The notes under the pieces were generated by a model, which ran no database searches, was not told where the DNA came from, and saw only the letters and a list, made by a program, of their open reading frames with translations. The position numbers were made by a program, and so were the translations under genes. From Apostichopus parvimensis (taxonomy: Eukaryota > Echinodermata > Holothuroidea > Aspidochirotida > Stichopodidae), in assembly GCA_000934455.1 (NCBI GenBank), contig KN887967.1, positions 22,528 through 49,532 of the forward strand: 27,005 nt of DNA, read 5' to 3'. This document shows, piece after piece, positions 21,501 through 26,937 of this stretch (position 1 is its first letter; every line of letters begins with the position of its first letter).

Positions 21501-24011
21501 ATACCAAGAGGTTTTTTAAAAACCTAAACAGCTAATATCCTTTGTCTGTCTACCAGCTCACTTACTTGGTATCAGGTTGTCCCTCTTTTTGATACCATAT
21601 CACTGGGTAGATCATCTGCCTCTTTTTGAAACCTTGTAACTGGGTAGATCATGTCCCTCTTTTTGATTCCTTGCCGAAGGCCGAAAGGAATCTATGCGAT
21701 GGTGATGGCGTGTATGGGTGTGAGTGTGTATGTGACGCTTTGCTTGTAAACACGGTATCTCAAGAAGTTAAAGTTGGATGAACTTCAAACTTGGTATGTG
21801 GGTAGCCCTTAGTAAGTAGATGATCCCTATTGTTTTTCATGGAGTTCAAAGGTCAACAGAGGTCAAAGTCTGAAAACCTTGTAAGCACAATATCTCAAGA
21901 AGGAAAAGTTTTTGGAATTTCAAAGTTAGTATGTGGGTAGCCCTTAGTGAGTAGATGGTCTCTATCTTTTTGCATGGAGGTCATGGGTCATTTGAGAGGT
22001 CACCAGAGGTCATAGGCGGTAAAAATTGTAAACACGGTATCTCAAGAAGTACAAGATGCTTCAACTTGAAAATAAGACTGGATTGACCTAGGATAGCAGA
22101 TGATCCTAACTCTTTTTCATGGAGGTCAAAGGTCATTTAGGGTCACCAGAGGTCAAAGGCTGAAAGCCATGTAAACATGATATCTCGAGAAGTAAAAGAT
22201 GCATGAACTTTAAACTTGGTGTGTAGATAGCCCTTGGTGAGCAAGTAATATCTATTGTTTTTCATGGAGGTCAAAGGTCATTTGGGGTCACCAGAGGTCA
22301 AAAGTTAAAAAAATTGTAAACACGATATCTCAAGAAGTAAAAGATGCTTGAACTTTAAACTTAGTGTGTTGATAGCCCTTGGTGAGCAGGTAATCCCTAT
22401 GGTTTTTCATGGGAGCCAAAGGTCATTTGAGGTCACCAGAGGTGAAAACCATGTAAACACGATATCTCAAATAGTAAAGTTGACTTGAGCTTGAAACATA
22501 GTATGTTGGTCACTCTTAGTGATTAGATGATCCCTGTTATTTTTCATGGAGGTCAAAGGTCATTTGGGGTCATCAGAGGTCAAAGGCTGAAAACAATAAC
22601 TCCCATTGACAGGGTCCGACATGGTTTTTTTTTATAAATATGCTCATTTTAGGCGATACAGGGCAAAGAAAAAAATGTTTGTCAATATTTTAATATATGA
22701 TAGAGCTCTGTGTGCTCTATAGACGAAACTAACTCCCACTTCGATCGGACACCCGGTTCTTAAGTTATGAGGTGCCAACGTAACGCCATCCAAGGTCATT
22801 CAAGGTCGCTTATGGGCAAAAATATGCCCACTTAAGTTAATTTTTGCAACAACTTCCAGTGACGAGGTCTGACATGGCTGATATATTGGGACATATTGTG
22901 AATAAAGTAGGTGCACGTTTTACTAAATAACCATTATGTAATCCAAGGTCACCAAAAGTCAATTATGGCTCAAAATGTGTTTTTTGGGGGCAATAACTTG
23001 TGAAACTCCAACTGATGGGGTCCGACATGGTTTTTCATGTTTTTCATGTTGGTCAAAGGTCACCACAGGTCAAAGTCTGAAAACCGTGTGAACACGATAT
23101 CTCAAGAAGTAAAAGTTGCTTAAACTTTGTATGTTGGTAGCCTTTGGTGTGCTGATGATCCCTAGTGTTTTTCATGGAGGTTAATGGTTATTTGAGGTCA
23201 CCAGAGGTCAAAGGCTGTAAACCTTGTGAACACAATATCTCAAGAAGAAAAGTTTCTTGAACTTTAAACTTGGTATGTTGGTAGCCTTTGATGAGCAGAT
23301 AATCCCTATTGTTTTTCATGGAGGTCAAAGGTCATTCAAGGTCAATTGTTGGTTATAGTCAGAATAAGTAGAATTATACAGAAGTGAAGTTTGTTTGACC
23401 TTCGACCCTCTTTGCATAGATATGCATTACTCAATTCTGCAAGACTTGCCATTTCTGCTCAGCATTTCAGATCGTTAGAAAATCTTCTACCTAAAGTTTA
23501 TTATAATATGGGCAAGGAATCACTAAGTCTTTTGACTTTCTGGTTGATACCTTATTACTTGCAACATAAGGTCAACAACATTCTCTACTGGTCTGTTCTA
23601 CCAGGCGCATAAATACAAGATGTTTTTATTGTGTAGTTATAAAACACTATGCAATACAATATACAAAATAATTATGTTGTAAGGTGAATACCTGAAAAAC
23701 TTTAGAAACAGGACCTATACGAACCATTCGTAGGTCTTCGTATATGAACAATATTCCTTGTAGACGTTGTATCAAGAGCCTTAAAATGAGCTGACTACAC
23801 TAATTCTTAGCATTTGCTGCATCAATTCAACAGGGCCTGGCTTTTTGAATCTCGAAAACTGTTGAACAGTTTGCTGGGAAAGGAACCTCCTTTGAAGCCA
23901 GCAGAAGTGGAGAATTCCCTGTCAACATCCAAGGAGAATAATACGTCCAGCTCTTTGAATAAATCTAAGAAGAAACTGTACAACTCCAACAGTAGTAGTT
24001 TACTCTTGTAG
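476..24011 (+). CDS. NCAPG2: Condensin-2 complex subunit G2, 3' part (18 exons)
   Basis: NCAPG2 is the HEAT-repeat subunit that, with NCAPD3 and the kleisin NCAPH2, joins the SMC2-SMC4 ATPase to form nuclear condensin II, which compacts and resolves mitotic chromosomes. I recognised it from segments resembling vertebrate NCAPG2: GVDKMLCTLYEPILWRALN, DTSSPDVRVAVFK, NPLSHPLLKHTLPSL, MEHLLARLE followed by RRLVSLLFNSF, and LTCLISWGRGRDVLELIGNWL. The exons are 476-568, 1029-1154, 1419-1598, 2998-3150, 5890-6115, 6460-6704, 10816-10893, 11775-11845, 12363-12558, 13112-13285, 14071-14184, 14918-15115, 15258-15357, 16292-16488, 17866-18113, 19656-19756, 21247-21367 and 23834-24011. All introns are GT-AG, the phases match, and the sum is 932 codons plus TAG. 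The N-terminal exons lie left of the window. No exon is frameshifted or broken. The family match is by memory, without a database search. I am sure of the gene and of most exon borders. Confidence 0.95.
569..1028 (+). other. Intron A-B
   Basis: 460 bases between exons A and B. Apart from the duplicated acceptor block at its 3' end I see no feature in it. Confidence 0.8.
926..1049 (+). repeat. 60-bp tandem duplication copying the exon B acceptor
   Basis: Two adjacent copies about 60 bp apart share the intron end ATGAATATGTATATTTACAG followed by GCAGCCAATCCA. The downstream copy is the real acceptor (AG at 1027-1028). The upstream copy (AG at 967-968) has the same acceptor and the first exon codons, but reaches an in-frame TAA at 1002-1004 after 11 codons. 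It is therefore a decoy acceptor. Confidence 0.85.
1029..1154 (+). CDS. NCAPG2: NCAPG2 exon B
   Basis: 42 codons in phase 0, acceptor TTTACAG|GCA and donor AAT|GTAAGT. The peptide begins AANPGVRVNAAYLLIDAFPL and ends KQIDALN, corresponding to the vertebrate segment that reads like SEVRSNAALLFVEAFP. It is part of a HEAT-like helix pair. Confidence 0.92.
1419..1598 (+). CDS. NCAPG2: NCAPG2 exon C, HEAT repeat
   Basis: 60 codons in phase 0, acceptor TCTATTAG|ACA and donor AAG|GTTAGG. The peptide TLLCDPCPTVRVTAVQGVCK followed by VVSVYWELLPAAAV has the DPxPxVR core typical of a HEAT repeat and matches the best-known HEAT unit of vertebrate NCAPG2. It ends with YDTSSPDVRVAVFK. Confidence 0.95.
1660..1882 (-). 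mobile_element. tRNA-derived SINE, minus strand
   Basis: Read on the minus strand from 1882, the sequence opens GGAGTGTTAGCTCAGTGG, with an A box like TTAGCTCAGTGG. A weaker B box (GAGTTTGAGTC) follows, and CACTCC closes a tRNA-like acceptor stem with GGAGTG at 1817-1822. The body continues to about 1660 with no tRNA likeness. I found no clear target-site duplication, so the borders are approximate. It sits in intron C-D. Confidence 0.7.
2039..2165. repeat. Degenerate tandem duplication, about 67 bp
   Basis: Two diverged adjacent copies, each starting CTTCAACATGA and ending near CTAGCA. They differ by several substitutions, so the duplication is old. Confidence 0.6.
2473..2660. repeat. Tandem duplication preceded by CCCTAA-like motif
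   Basis: A 74-81 bp unit beginning AGTTACATAGTGCT is present at about 2491 and 2572, with a partial at 2646. Just before it, 2473-2490 reads as three telomere-like CCCTAA/CCCTAG repeats. A second short CCCTAA-like stretch lies near 2025. Both are too short to be telomeric DNA proper. Confidence 0.65.
2998..3150 (+). CDS. NCAPG2: NCAPG2 exon D
   Basis: 51 codons in phase 0, acceptor TTTCACAG|GGT and donor AAG|GTATGT. The peptide GLKYILDNPLSHPLLKHTLP, then SLGDFVHDTSEKVIISFLEL, aligns with the vertebrate sequence around DNKLSHPLL and HDNSEKVR. It forms another HEAT unit with exon C. Confidence 0.95.
3357..3382 (+). other. G-quadruplex-type motif in intron
   Basis: Four G runs (GGG, GGGGGG, GGGGG, GGGGG) separated by A, AGGA and CT satisfy the usual G3+N1-7 pattern. 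It is on the transcribed-sense strand, 207 bases after exon D. Confidence 0.7.
3503..3526. repeat. AGAC microsatellite
   Basis: Five to six perfect copies of a GACA tetranucleotide in intron D-E. Confidence 0.85.
3830..4060. repeat. Possible dispersed repeat with GC-rich hairpin
   Basis: A patch unlike its surroundings, with G-rich runs and GGGGGTGCCCCCC at about 3936-3948, followed by GTCTCTAGATGCAAAATGG. It resembles high-copy repeats of invertebrate genomes, but I see no second copy here and no ends. Confidence 0.3.
4478..4570 (-). mobile_element. Possible retroelement 3' end with poly(A), minus strand
   Basis: A run of about 21 T at 4479-4499 reads as a poly(A) tail on the minus strand. 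It ends a GC-richer body containing the inverted repeat CCGGGTCA/TGACCCGG at 4519-4536. No target duplication or 5' end was recognised. Confidence 0.35.
4859..5686. mobile_element. Non-autonomous hAT-like transposon
   Basis: A perfect 8-bp direct repeat, ACTATCAG, flanks the segment at 4859-4866 and 5679-5686, as expected for hAT target-site duplication. Inside, the ends carry imperfect inverted repeats sharing ATCGATTAATCGC (left GCAGTCATAATCG onward, right complement CGACATCGATTAATCG). The 812-bp interior has no transposase reading frame. Open frames on its minus strand look random. It lies in intron D-E. Confidence 0.72.
5890..6115 (+). CDS. NCAPG2: NCAPG2 exon E
   Basis: 75 codons plus one base (phase 0 in, phase 1 out), acceptor TTCTTCAG|GTG and donor GCAG|GTAATA. 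MEHLLARLEVASAPLARRLV, then SLLFNSFHP, is one of the most conserved stretches of the protein. It joins exon D directly (RTIK then VSSIVSMEH) with no missing micro-exon. Confidence 0.95.
6116..6459 (+). other. Intron E-F
   Basis: 344 bases. Nothing recognisable beyond a T-rich stretch at about 6190-6208. Confidence 0.8.
6460..6704 (+). CDS. NCAPG2: NCAPG2 exon F with acidic linker
   Basis: Two bases complete a split valine codon, then 81 codons follow. The acceptor is TTTTGCCAG and the donor AAAG|GTAAAG. The exon has a cysteine-rich start (LCRCLRGCIKATQG), a Ser- and acid-rich linker (SSISSSGDNELDKENEDVAE) and a return to helix (GMLEIIAILWTGI). The linker sits where vertebrate NCAPG2 also has an acidic loop. 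It could be a kinase target, but that is inference. Confidence 0.93.
7001..7737. repeat. 20-bp minisatellite, about 37 copies
   Basis: A very regular 20-bp unit, consensus TCTAGGGTGCTCTGAGTGGA, with the last bases alternating GGA and GGT. Variants with CCCTGAGT cluster at the right end, where single-base insertions break the register after about 7610. A lone unit piece (CTGAGTGGATCTAGG) reappears at 10677-10691. Confidence 0.97.
7880..8745 (+). mobile_element. Broken LINE, L1/Tx1-like reverse transcriptase relic
   Basis: Reading frames interrupted by stops and frameshifts carry LINE ORF2-like pieces. These are SLWEYFKFIIRSFRMKY at 7897-7947, SNFHKTFLAWIRKLVIESLK in the frame beginning 8385, PIMLLNTDLK at 8572-8601, and AKAIASRLKGVLPYTIGPQR from about 8610. 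The last two match the RPISLLNTDYK...NRLKKVLP...DQTGF part of the reverse-transcriptase domain, and NIRYVFD follows. The copy cannot encode an active protein. The clade assignment is from memory. Confidence 0.7.
8990..9115 (+). mobile_element. Retroelement 3' tail with AAGCGC hairpin and (AAT)n
   Basis: GTAAAGCGCCTTAGAGCAAT followed by GGATAAGGCGCTATAG forms a stem, and the segment ends in an AAT microsatellite at about 9099-9117. This is the usual 3' end of CR1/L2-type LINEs and of SINEs that borrow their tails. The family is inferred from memory. A similar tail lies at the right edge of the window. Confidence 0.55.
9839..9901. repeat. Near-perfect 63-bp palindrome
   Basis: Arms 9839-9868 and 9872-9901 are complementary at 28 of 30 positions with a 3-base loop (GCA). 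The innermost 15 pairs (left arm AATGCACGTAGAGTA) are perfect. Confidence 0.92.
10693..10795. repeat. Tandem duplication of about 55 bp before exon G
   Basis: Two copies of a block containing TACTTATG, ATCCATGTCACATGACT and AAGCATTTT, ending just upstream of the exon G acceptor region. Confidence 0.8.
10816..10893 (+). CDS. NCAPG2: NCAPG2 exon G
   Basis: 26 codons in phase 0, acceptor TGATCCAG|CCA and donor CAG|GTTAGT. The peptide has HLKMMLVKKFSKALPDFLAN followed by FQ. It continues the helical repeat and matches the vertebrate INKFASVLPEYL region. Its short length kept it below simple ORF cut-offs. Confidence 0.9.
10952..11489. repeat. Duplicated block flanking an assembly gap
   Basis: About 165-175 bases starting AGAGAGATATTTGACTAGGA and ending GCTATGTTGAATAACATG occur at 10952-11128 and again at 11326-11489 with few differences. 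The left copy stops exactly at the run of Ns. Confidence 0.9.
11129..11223. other. Assembly gap, 95 Ns
   Basis: The true length and content are unknown. The gap lies in intron G-H, so no coding exon of NCAPG2 is lost. Confidence 0.99.
11775..11845 (+). CDS. NCAPG2: NCAPG2 exon H
   Basis: 23 codons plus two bases, acceptor TGTACAG|GAT and donor TTCAG|GTAAGG. The peptide DARSIPAIMILASYLPASSI, then PSF, matches vertebrate DDRCKIPLFMLMSFMPASAV closely in spacing. The split codon is completed as serine in exon I. Confidence 0.92.
12363..12558 (+). CDS. NCAPG2: NCAPG2 exon I
   Basis: One base completes a serine, then 65 codons follow. The acceptor is TTCTTCTAG and the donor AAG|GTAATC. The segment FGPLLTCLISWGRGRDVLEL, then IGNWL, is diagnostic for the family (vertebrate LDCLCSWGQVGHILELVDNWL). 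The exon ends in a charged linker, KTTDEYAKEEEQDK. Confidence 0.94.
12680..12720. repeat. Copy of a GCC-AAGG-type hairpin head
   Basis: TTGCCTAAGGCAGAAGGAATCTA-like sequence resembles the hairpin at about 21663-21694 (CCTTGCCGAAGGCCGAAAGG). Both are followed by TGTG-rich sequence, so they are probably copies of the same repeat family. Confidence 0.4.
12833..13098. repeat. GTGGGTTAGTT minisatellite abutting exon J
   Basis: A dozen or so irregular units of about 17-22 bp built on AAGTGGGTTAGTTTATAGT. The array runs to within about 14 bases of the exon J acceptor AG (13110-13111). Confidence 0.85.
13112..13285 (+). CDS. NCAPG2: NCAPG2 exon J with basic tract
   Basis: 58 codons in phase 0, acceptor ATCCAACAG|TCC and donor ATG|GTAAGA. 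It opens with SRKKKKRRVAFVEP, a basic cluster that looks like a nuclear localisation signal. The rest (MGLRFLDCIFSHYPSRARLL, then QSCTNEVIELIATLKKAM) matches vertebrate ALVYIEYLLTHPKNRECLL. Using the AG five bases further on would break the frame. Confidence 0.92.
13283..13430. repeat. 54-bp tandem duplication starting at exon J donor
   Basis: The block after the exon J donor (GGTAAGAGTACTCCCT to CGCAGGTAAAG) is repeated 54 bases on as GTTAAGACTACTCCCT to CTCAGGTAAAC, and a third, worn copy follows. The donor itself is changed from GTAAGA to TTAAGA in copy two. Confidence 0.75.
14071..14184 (+). CDS. NCAPG2: NCAPG2 exon K
   Basis: 38 codons in phase 0, acceptor TTTCTCCTCAG|CTC and donor AAAG|GTAATC. 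It encodes EHRLVSASVLSFTTDEVLQK, then SLHSYLRLLLHIQSK. The last 14 exon bases and the first donor bases are the apparent source of the minisatellite in the following intron. Read-through from this exon hits an in-frame TAA at 14233-14235. Confidence 0.9.
14281..14865. repeat. Minisatellite built from the exon K splice donor
   Basis: 19 units of 29-30 bp (ACATCCAATCAAAGGTAATG plus GTTATGTTTGC or GTTGTGTTGT) begin at about 14310, after one decayed unit at 14281. The unit resembles the end of exon K, ACATCCAGTCAAAG|GTAATC. Thirteen units keep AAAGGTAA, four more keep a GT at the donor position, and two have GATAAT. Units 3-7 and 9-13 are copies 178 bp apart. The open frame across the array is a repeat artefact. 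Confidence 0.95.
14918..15115 (+). CDS. NCAPG2: NCAPG2 exon L
   Basis: 66 codons in phase 0, acceptor TTCTCTAG|ATT and donor CAA|GTAAGT. The peptide starts ITWDAESLSSEQIEAEEMDF and contains FEELLSWMSRELVPSLVIP. It follows exon K as the vertebrate acidic and helical segment does, although conservation is lower here. The ATG at 14969 is internal. Confidence 0.9.
15258..15357 (+). CDS. NCAPG2: NCAPG2 exon M
   Basis: 33 codons plus one base, acceptor TCATTTCAG|GAT and donor ACAG|GTAGAA. DLLQLFTDAVMLAVGGSQLP, then EQVSLFCKDVLQT, resembles the vertebrate CKDVVMVGLG region. The overlapping reading frame that shows as an open stretch here is a shadow. Confidence 0.9.
15358..16291 (+). other. Intron M-N
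   Basis: 934 AT-rich bases in which I see no repeat array, mobile element or gene. Confidence 0.7.
16292..16488 (+). CDS. NCAPG2: NCAPG2 exon N
   Basis: Two bases complete an aspartate, then 65 codons follow. The acceptor is TATCTGCAG and the donor AAAG|GTAGAG. The peptide DCAVTFLPTSVKVMYHLSQR continues helical, includes SITSLLVTIIKTLSNQQK, and ends FNESNLRK. The alignment in this part rests on order and helical pattern more than on identity. Confidence 0.87.
16701..16710. repeat. C homopolymer
   Basis: A run of ten C preceded by CCCT in intron N-O. It is a likely site of length error or polymorphism. Confidence 0.9.
16875..17145. repeat. 68-71 bp AT-rich tandem repeat
   Basis: Units starting GAATATTTATAATGTTAGAT and ending GTAGTCATGTACACTTAT begin at 16875 and 16943, with partial ones from 17014. 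The array then decays into TTTATA-rich sequence and a last partial copy near 17130. Confidence 0.88.
17866..18113 (+). CDS. NCAPG2: NCAPG2 exon O
   Basis: 82 codons plus two bases, acceptor GTCAACAG|ATT and donor GG|GTAAGT. HNIMSSMMAGIIMELARNLA matches vertebrate RGVLSTLIAGPVVEISHQL, and GLLPAVPAFLLSTVASSNAM matches the LPPFSRCLIGIIIKSSNVV segment. Both support the C-terminal helical domain. The ATG at 17869 is internal. Confidence 0.94.
18114..19655 (+). other. Intron O-P
   Basis: 1.5 kb. Only the minisatellite at its 3' end is recognisable. An open frame at 18707-18919 ends in GFDDWET, which faintly recalls zinc-finger transposase proteins, but too little is there to call. Confidence 0.6.
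19421..19547. repeat. GCCATCTTTGCCTCT minisatellite
   Basis: Five or six units of about 24-27 bp on the pattern TTAGTGCCATCTTTGCCTCT, about 110 bases before exon P. Confidence 0.88.
19656..19756 (+). CDS. NCAPG2: NCAPG2 exon P
   Basis: One base completes a glycine, then 33 codons plus one base follow. The acceptor is TTTTTGCAG and the donor GAAG|GTACTT. The peptide SFVTEIHQCVRSGALEKNAD, then IYAVLHILQALKE, matches vertebrate SFLDELKACVASNDIEGIV with the following helix. Confidence 0.93.
20097..20690. repeat. Tandem repeat of about 250 bp
   Basis: Anchors such as GCAATAACTC followed by TCAGATTGTA recur at about 20097, 20345 and 20597. GCTGGTACATGTAGG recurs at about 20166, 20410 and 20661. 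This gives a period near 250 and about 2.4 diverged copies. A stretch with CCACCT and ATTTTGGGA is also shared by the first two copies. Confidence 0.9.
21247..21367 (+). CDS. NCAPG2: NCAPG2 exon Q
   Basis: Two bases complete an aspartate, then 39 codons plus two bases follow. The acceptor is GAAAACACAG and the donor ACAG|GTGAGA. It encodes DKKKLPGLENCLGSVEAQLD, then ALEKGFEDEENKRETEDGLD, a charged helical segment that may form a coiled coil. Conservation is low, so support comes mainly from phase, splice sites and position. Confidence 0.85.
21578..21665. repeat. Short tandem repeat before the AGGTCA array
   Basis: Two to three units of about 48 bp on GGGTAGATCAT and CCTCTTTTTGA, directly to the left of the hairpin that begins the larger repeat. 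Confidence 0.75.
21663..23345. repeat. AGGTCA-rich array, unit near 145 bp
   Basis: The array starts with a hairpin (CCTTGCCGAAGGCCGAAAGG). Units then share ATATCTCAAGAAGTAAAAG, AACTTTAAACTTGG, GATCCCTATTGTTTTTCATG and the cluster AGGTCAAAGGTCA...GGTCACCAGAGGTCA. Cluster spacing is about 145 bp where clean (22123, 22268 and about 22413; 23178 to 23322). A different sequence with repeated GGTCCGACATGG interrupts it at about 22594-23030. It fills most of intron Q-R. Confidence 0.93.
23834..24011 (+). CDS. NCAPG2: NCAPG2 last exon and stop
   Basis: One base completes an arginine, then 58 codons and TAG (24009-24011) follow. The acceptor is ATTCAACAG. The peptide AWLFESRKLLNSLLGKEPPL resembles the leucine-rich end of vertebrate NCAPG2. 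It is followed by about 40 Ser-, Asn- and Lys-rich residues (STSKENNTSSSLNKSKKK and on to SSSLLL) that look disordered and go beyond the vertebrate C terminus as I remember it. Confidence 0.9.
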
Positions 24012-24640
24012 TATCCACCTTAGAGGCACAGAGCTTTTGTTACTAGTCTGTTAGTTTTGTTCCTTTTCACTGGTCTCACAAAAGAATGTTATCTTTTGAA
24101 TGAGCTGTAGTGGTACTTCACAAATCCTAAGCTTGGGTGACCTGTCAAGATTTGTCATGTTGGAAGATTAGTATATTGGATGTGTGGTAACAGCTTGTAG
24201 CTGCTTCCTTGGCACATCCACAGAGACATCTATAGTACTGAACCGCCTTCAATTCACAATTGAAACTTCCCCACAAAGACCATGCATACTGTCTTGGCTT
24301 GACTGAACTTAGTACCATATGTATAAAGTATTCTTTTCATACTGCAGCATGTGTAATCACTAGTTTTAAGAATGCTGAATTTTGGTAGGTTTGAACATTT
24401 TACATTTATAAAATTTGCAAGGGATTTGCATACAATACACCATGGATATTTTATGTACAGGGAAGACATACACAGTACAGTGTAAGGTTAGCAGCATACA
24501 TGGTGGAAGACCCTGGCTAACGACGCTAAGTTTCATGGCCACATTTCAGGAGTCTACAAAGTGGAATGGTAGGTGAGAAGGAAGAAACACCCTTAGTAAT
24601 GAAGAGTTGAATAAATTCTTTGTACTAATTTATTAAAAAT
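24012..24640 (+). other. NCAPG2: Probable NCAPG2 3' UTR with poly(A) signals
   Basis: Non-coding sequence after the stop. AATAAA occurs at 24610-24615, and a second AATAAA at 24677-24682 is an alternative. Which one is used, and the cleavage point, cannot be told from the sequence. Confidence 0.5.
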
Positions 24641-25197
24641 GTAAGAAGTAAATCACTTACCAGAACAAAACAAGTAAATAAATACATTTGATGAATGGAA
24701 AACATTATGCATCCTGCTAATTGGGTCCTCTTTCCATATTGTCTTGGAACAACACACCTGAATACAGTGACATCTGTTTAATGGTGCATACCTTACCCAA
24801 ACTCTAAAGAGTATGGTGGGTTAGATGTGGTGTATACTGTTAGTACTGCACACTGTCATGAATACCAACATCACACAGCTGGTAACATGGAGGTACTTGA
24901 TTTCAATTTCTATGTATCTATGGAAACAGTCATTCATATCTCCACCTCATCTATAGGTGCCAATAGTTTAGTTACTAGGATCATTTAAGTTATTAAACTT
25001 AATGAATTAATTCAATTTAAAATTATTTCTGGTATTCAGTATGAATGCGACAATCATAATCAGTGAATACCAAAGCATATGCAATGTCAAAATAACAGAA
25101 CTAAACATAAACAGTTCTCAAGCAATGAAAGACTTCAGCTAGTTTCTTAATGCTCTTACATGTTGCTGTAAATAGACAAGTGTAAAGTCAAATTATT

Positions 25198-25380
25198 CCT
25201 CACATTCTGCTTCATTTAGTAGAGCAGGTTAAAATGACCTTCAACTACAGGCAACAAGCAGTTTAAAATGACCTACAACTGCTAGTAACAAGACTCACTC
25301 TTGTTTCAAGCCTCACAATCTGCTTCATTAAGTAGAGCAGGTTAAAATGACCTTCAACTGCAAGTAACAAGACTCACTCC
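25198..25380. repeat. Tandem duplication of about 112 bp
   Basis: CCTCACATTCTGCTTCATTT and CCTCACAATCTGCTTCATTA start two copies at about 25198 and 25310. Each holds AGTAGAGCAGG and AAAATGACCTTCAACT. A shorter inner repeat of AAAATGACC lies between them. Confidence 0.85.
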
Positions 25381-26459
25381 TCTTGTTTTGTTTGTTCAGA
25401 TGAACCAAACAATTTTCTCTTTTGTGGCTGCCATCAAAGATGAATATTTACCTCTTTTTGCAATTATCTGGTGACTTTGTCGCCTGACAATAATTAATAA
25501 TTTTAAAAAGAGTACTTTCCATAAGTTATCATGTATCTATTTTAGTGTTCTACCATAACGACAGACAATCCTTGATGGTGACAACTTTTTTTGCAAGTTT
25601 CTGTGAATCCCAAATAGTCTTGGGACTACTGCAAAAGTCAAACAGTATTCGTGAAGGAAAGTAAGTGTGTGTTGGGTGAATATTCCCAATGACATTTGAT
25701 AGTCACTGGCAAAGACTTATAATGATTAGCTTCCAGTACATGCTCTTGTGCACAATACATACTATAGTACATATGTAGTTTAGCAGTAGTCCACTTTACT
25801 GTCATCAAGCAGCGGCAGTTTTTACATTTGTCGCCTTTCACAATTCTAAAAACCCCTCACAACTAGAATGGGGAAAGAGCAGAAGAGAGTTTAGCCAATA
25901 GAGTGGCAATTTTTAGATTAAAGTTGTAGTATTCAGTACCATACACAATCATTAATAACCTCTGCAGTTTTTTGGAAAGTATATATATTTGGCATCAATG
26001 GTTGCAAAAGAATCCTCGATTCTGTTTTCAAGATTACATAGCACTAAGAATAATCAGGTTTGTTCATTGAAACAAGTCCTTACACTGACGTTTCAATATG
26101 TAATAAAACAGTACAACTTGACAGGCTTTAAAGCTCATGACCGCACCAAAGAATTTTGTTTACAGTTGAAGGTTACACAAACAATGGTCATATTCCCATA
26201 GTAAAATCATCCAGTATTGATAAAAGTTATATCAAACTGAAAATTTAAAACACTTAGTTGTAACTGCAGACTACAGCAATGTACTTCCAAATAAAAATAT
26301 AAATGACAGTAGACAAAGATAGGACCTTGGTTTGTGCTGGAAAAATCTTCCAGTCGTAGTCCCTAGTCATCTGCAAATCAAACTTTGTGAAGCTTGCATG
26401 AAGTTAATACTGATAAACTCCAAATATAAACTTCATATCATAGTGAGTGCAAGTGCCCC

Positions 26460-26625
26460 GTAATTTTTCTGTGGCAGCCAAAGATCATTTGAGGTCAACA
26501 GAGAGAGAGGTCTGAACACTTCAAAAACATGTTATACAAAAGTAAAGTGAATAAACTTGATATGTGGGTCCACCTCATTGAATACAAAATACAAAGGTCA
26601 ATTGAGTTTGACATTGGGCAAAGTC
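26460..26625 (+). repeat. Decayed copy of the AGGTCA repeat unit
   Basis: AGATCATTTGAGGTCAACAGAG, then AGTAAAGTGAATAAACTTGA and CAAAGGTCAATTGAG, follow the order of the unit at 21800-23345, with many changes. Same orientation. Confidence 0.6.
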
Positions 26626-26937
26626 AGGTAATTGCAATAAAGTAAAGCTTGGATGAACACAAGTTACATTACAGATTCACTTATGAAATGCAACTAGGAA
26701 TCACTAAGACCTAGCTTTCTACATATTAGTTTTAGGTGCTGGTTTGCAATAAACCAGTAGCCATACTCCACTTAACATACTAGCCAGGACATATTCTGAA
26801 GCCAAATAGAAGAATACTGATGGATAGCAGTATATTGTTATATGACATAACAACATGTACTTGTATGTACATATACATATATACTAATACATACTTAAAG
26901 GATTTTTTAGTGTCTATGGGGTATATGTGTCCATTTT

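Larger units (their letters stand above)
24640..26930. other. Downstream region without recognisable gene
   Basis: The few short open frames on either strand (for example 25989-26201) show no family likeness and no splice support. Only repeats are recognisable. Confidence 0.65.

Noticed and set aside
23391-23612. 73-codon frame in intron Q-R
   Set aside because: It sits between the AGGTCA array and the last exon, with no family likeness and no acceptor/donor in phase with NCAPG2.
25989-26201. 70-codon open frame downstream of NCAPG2
   Set aside because: No recognisable domain, no splice or promoter support, and a length expected by chance.
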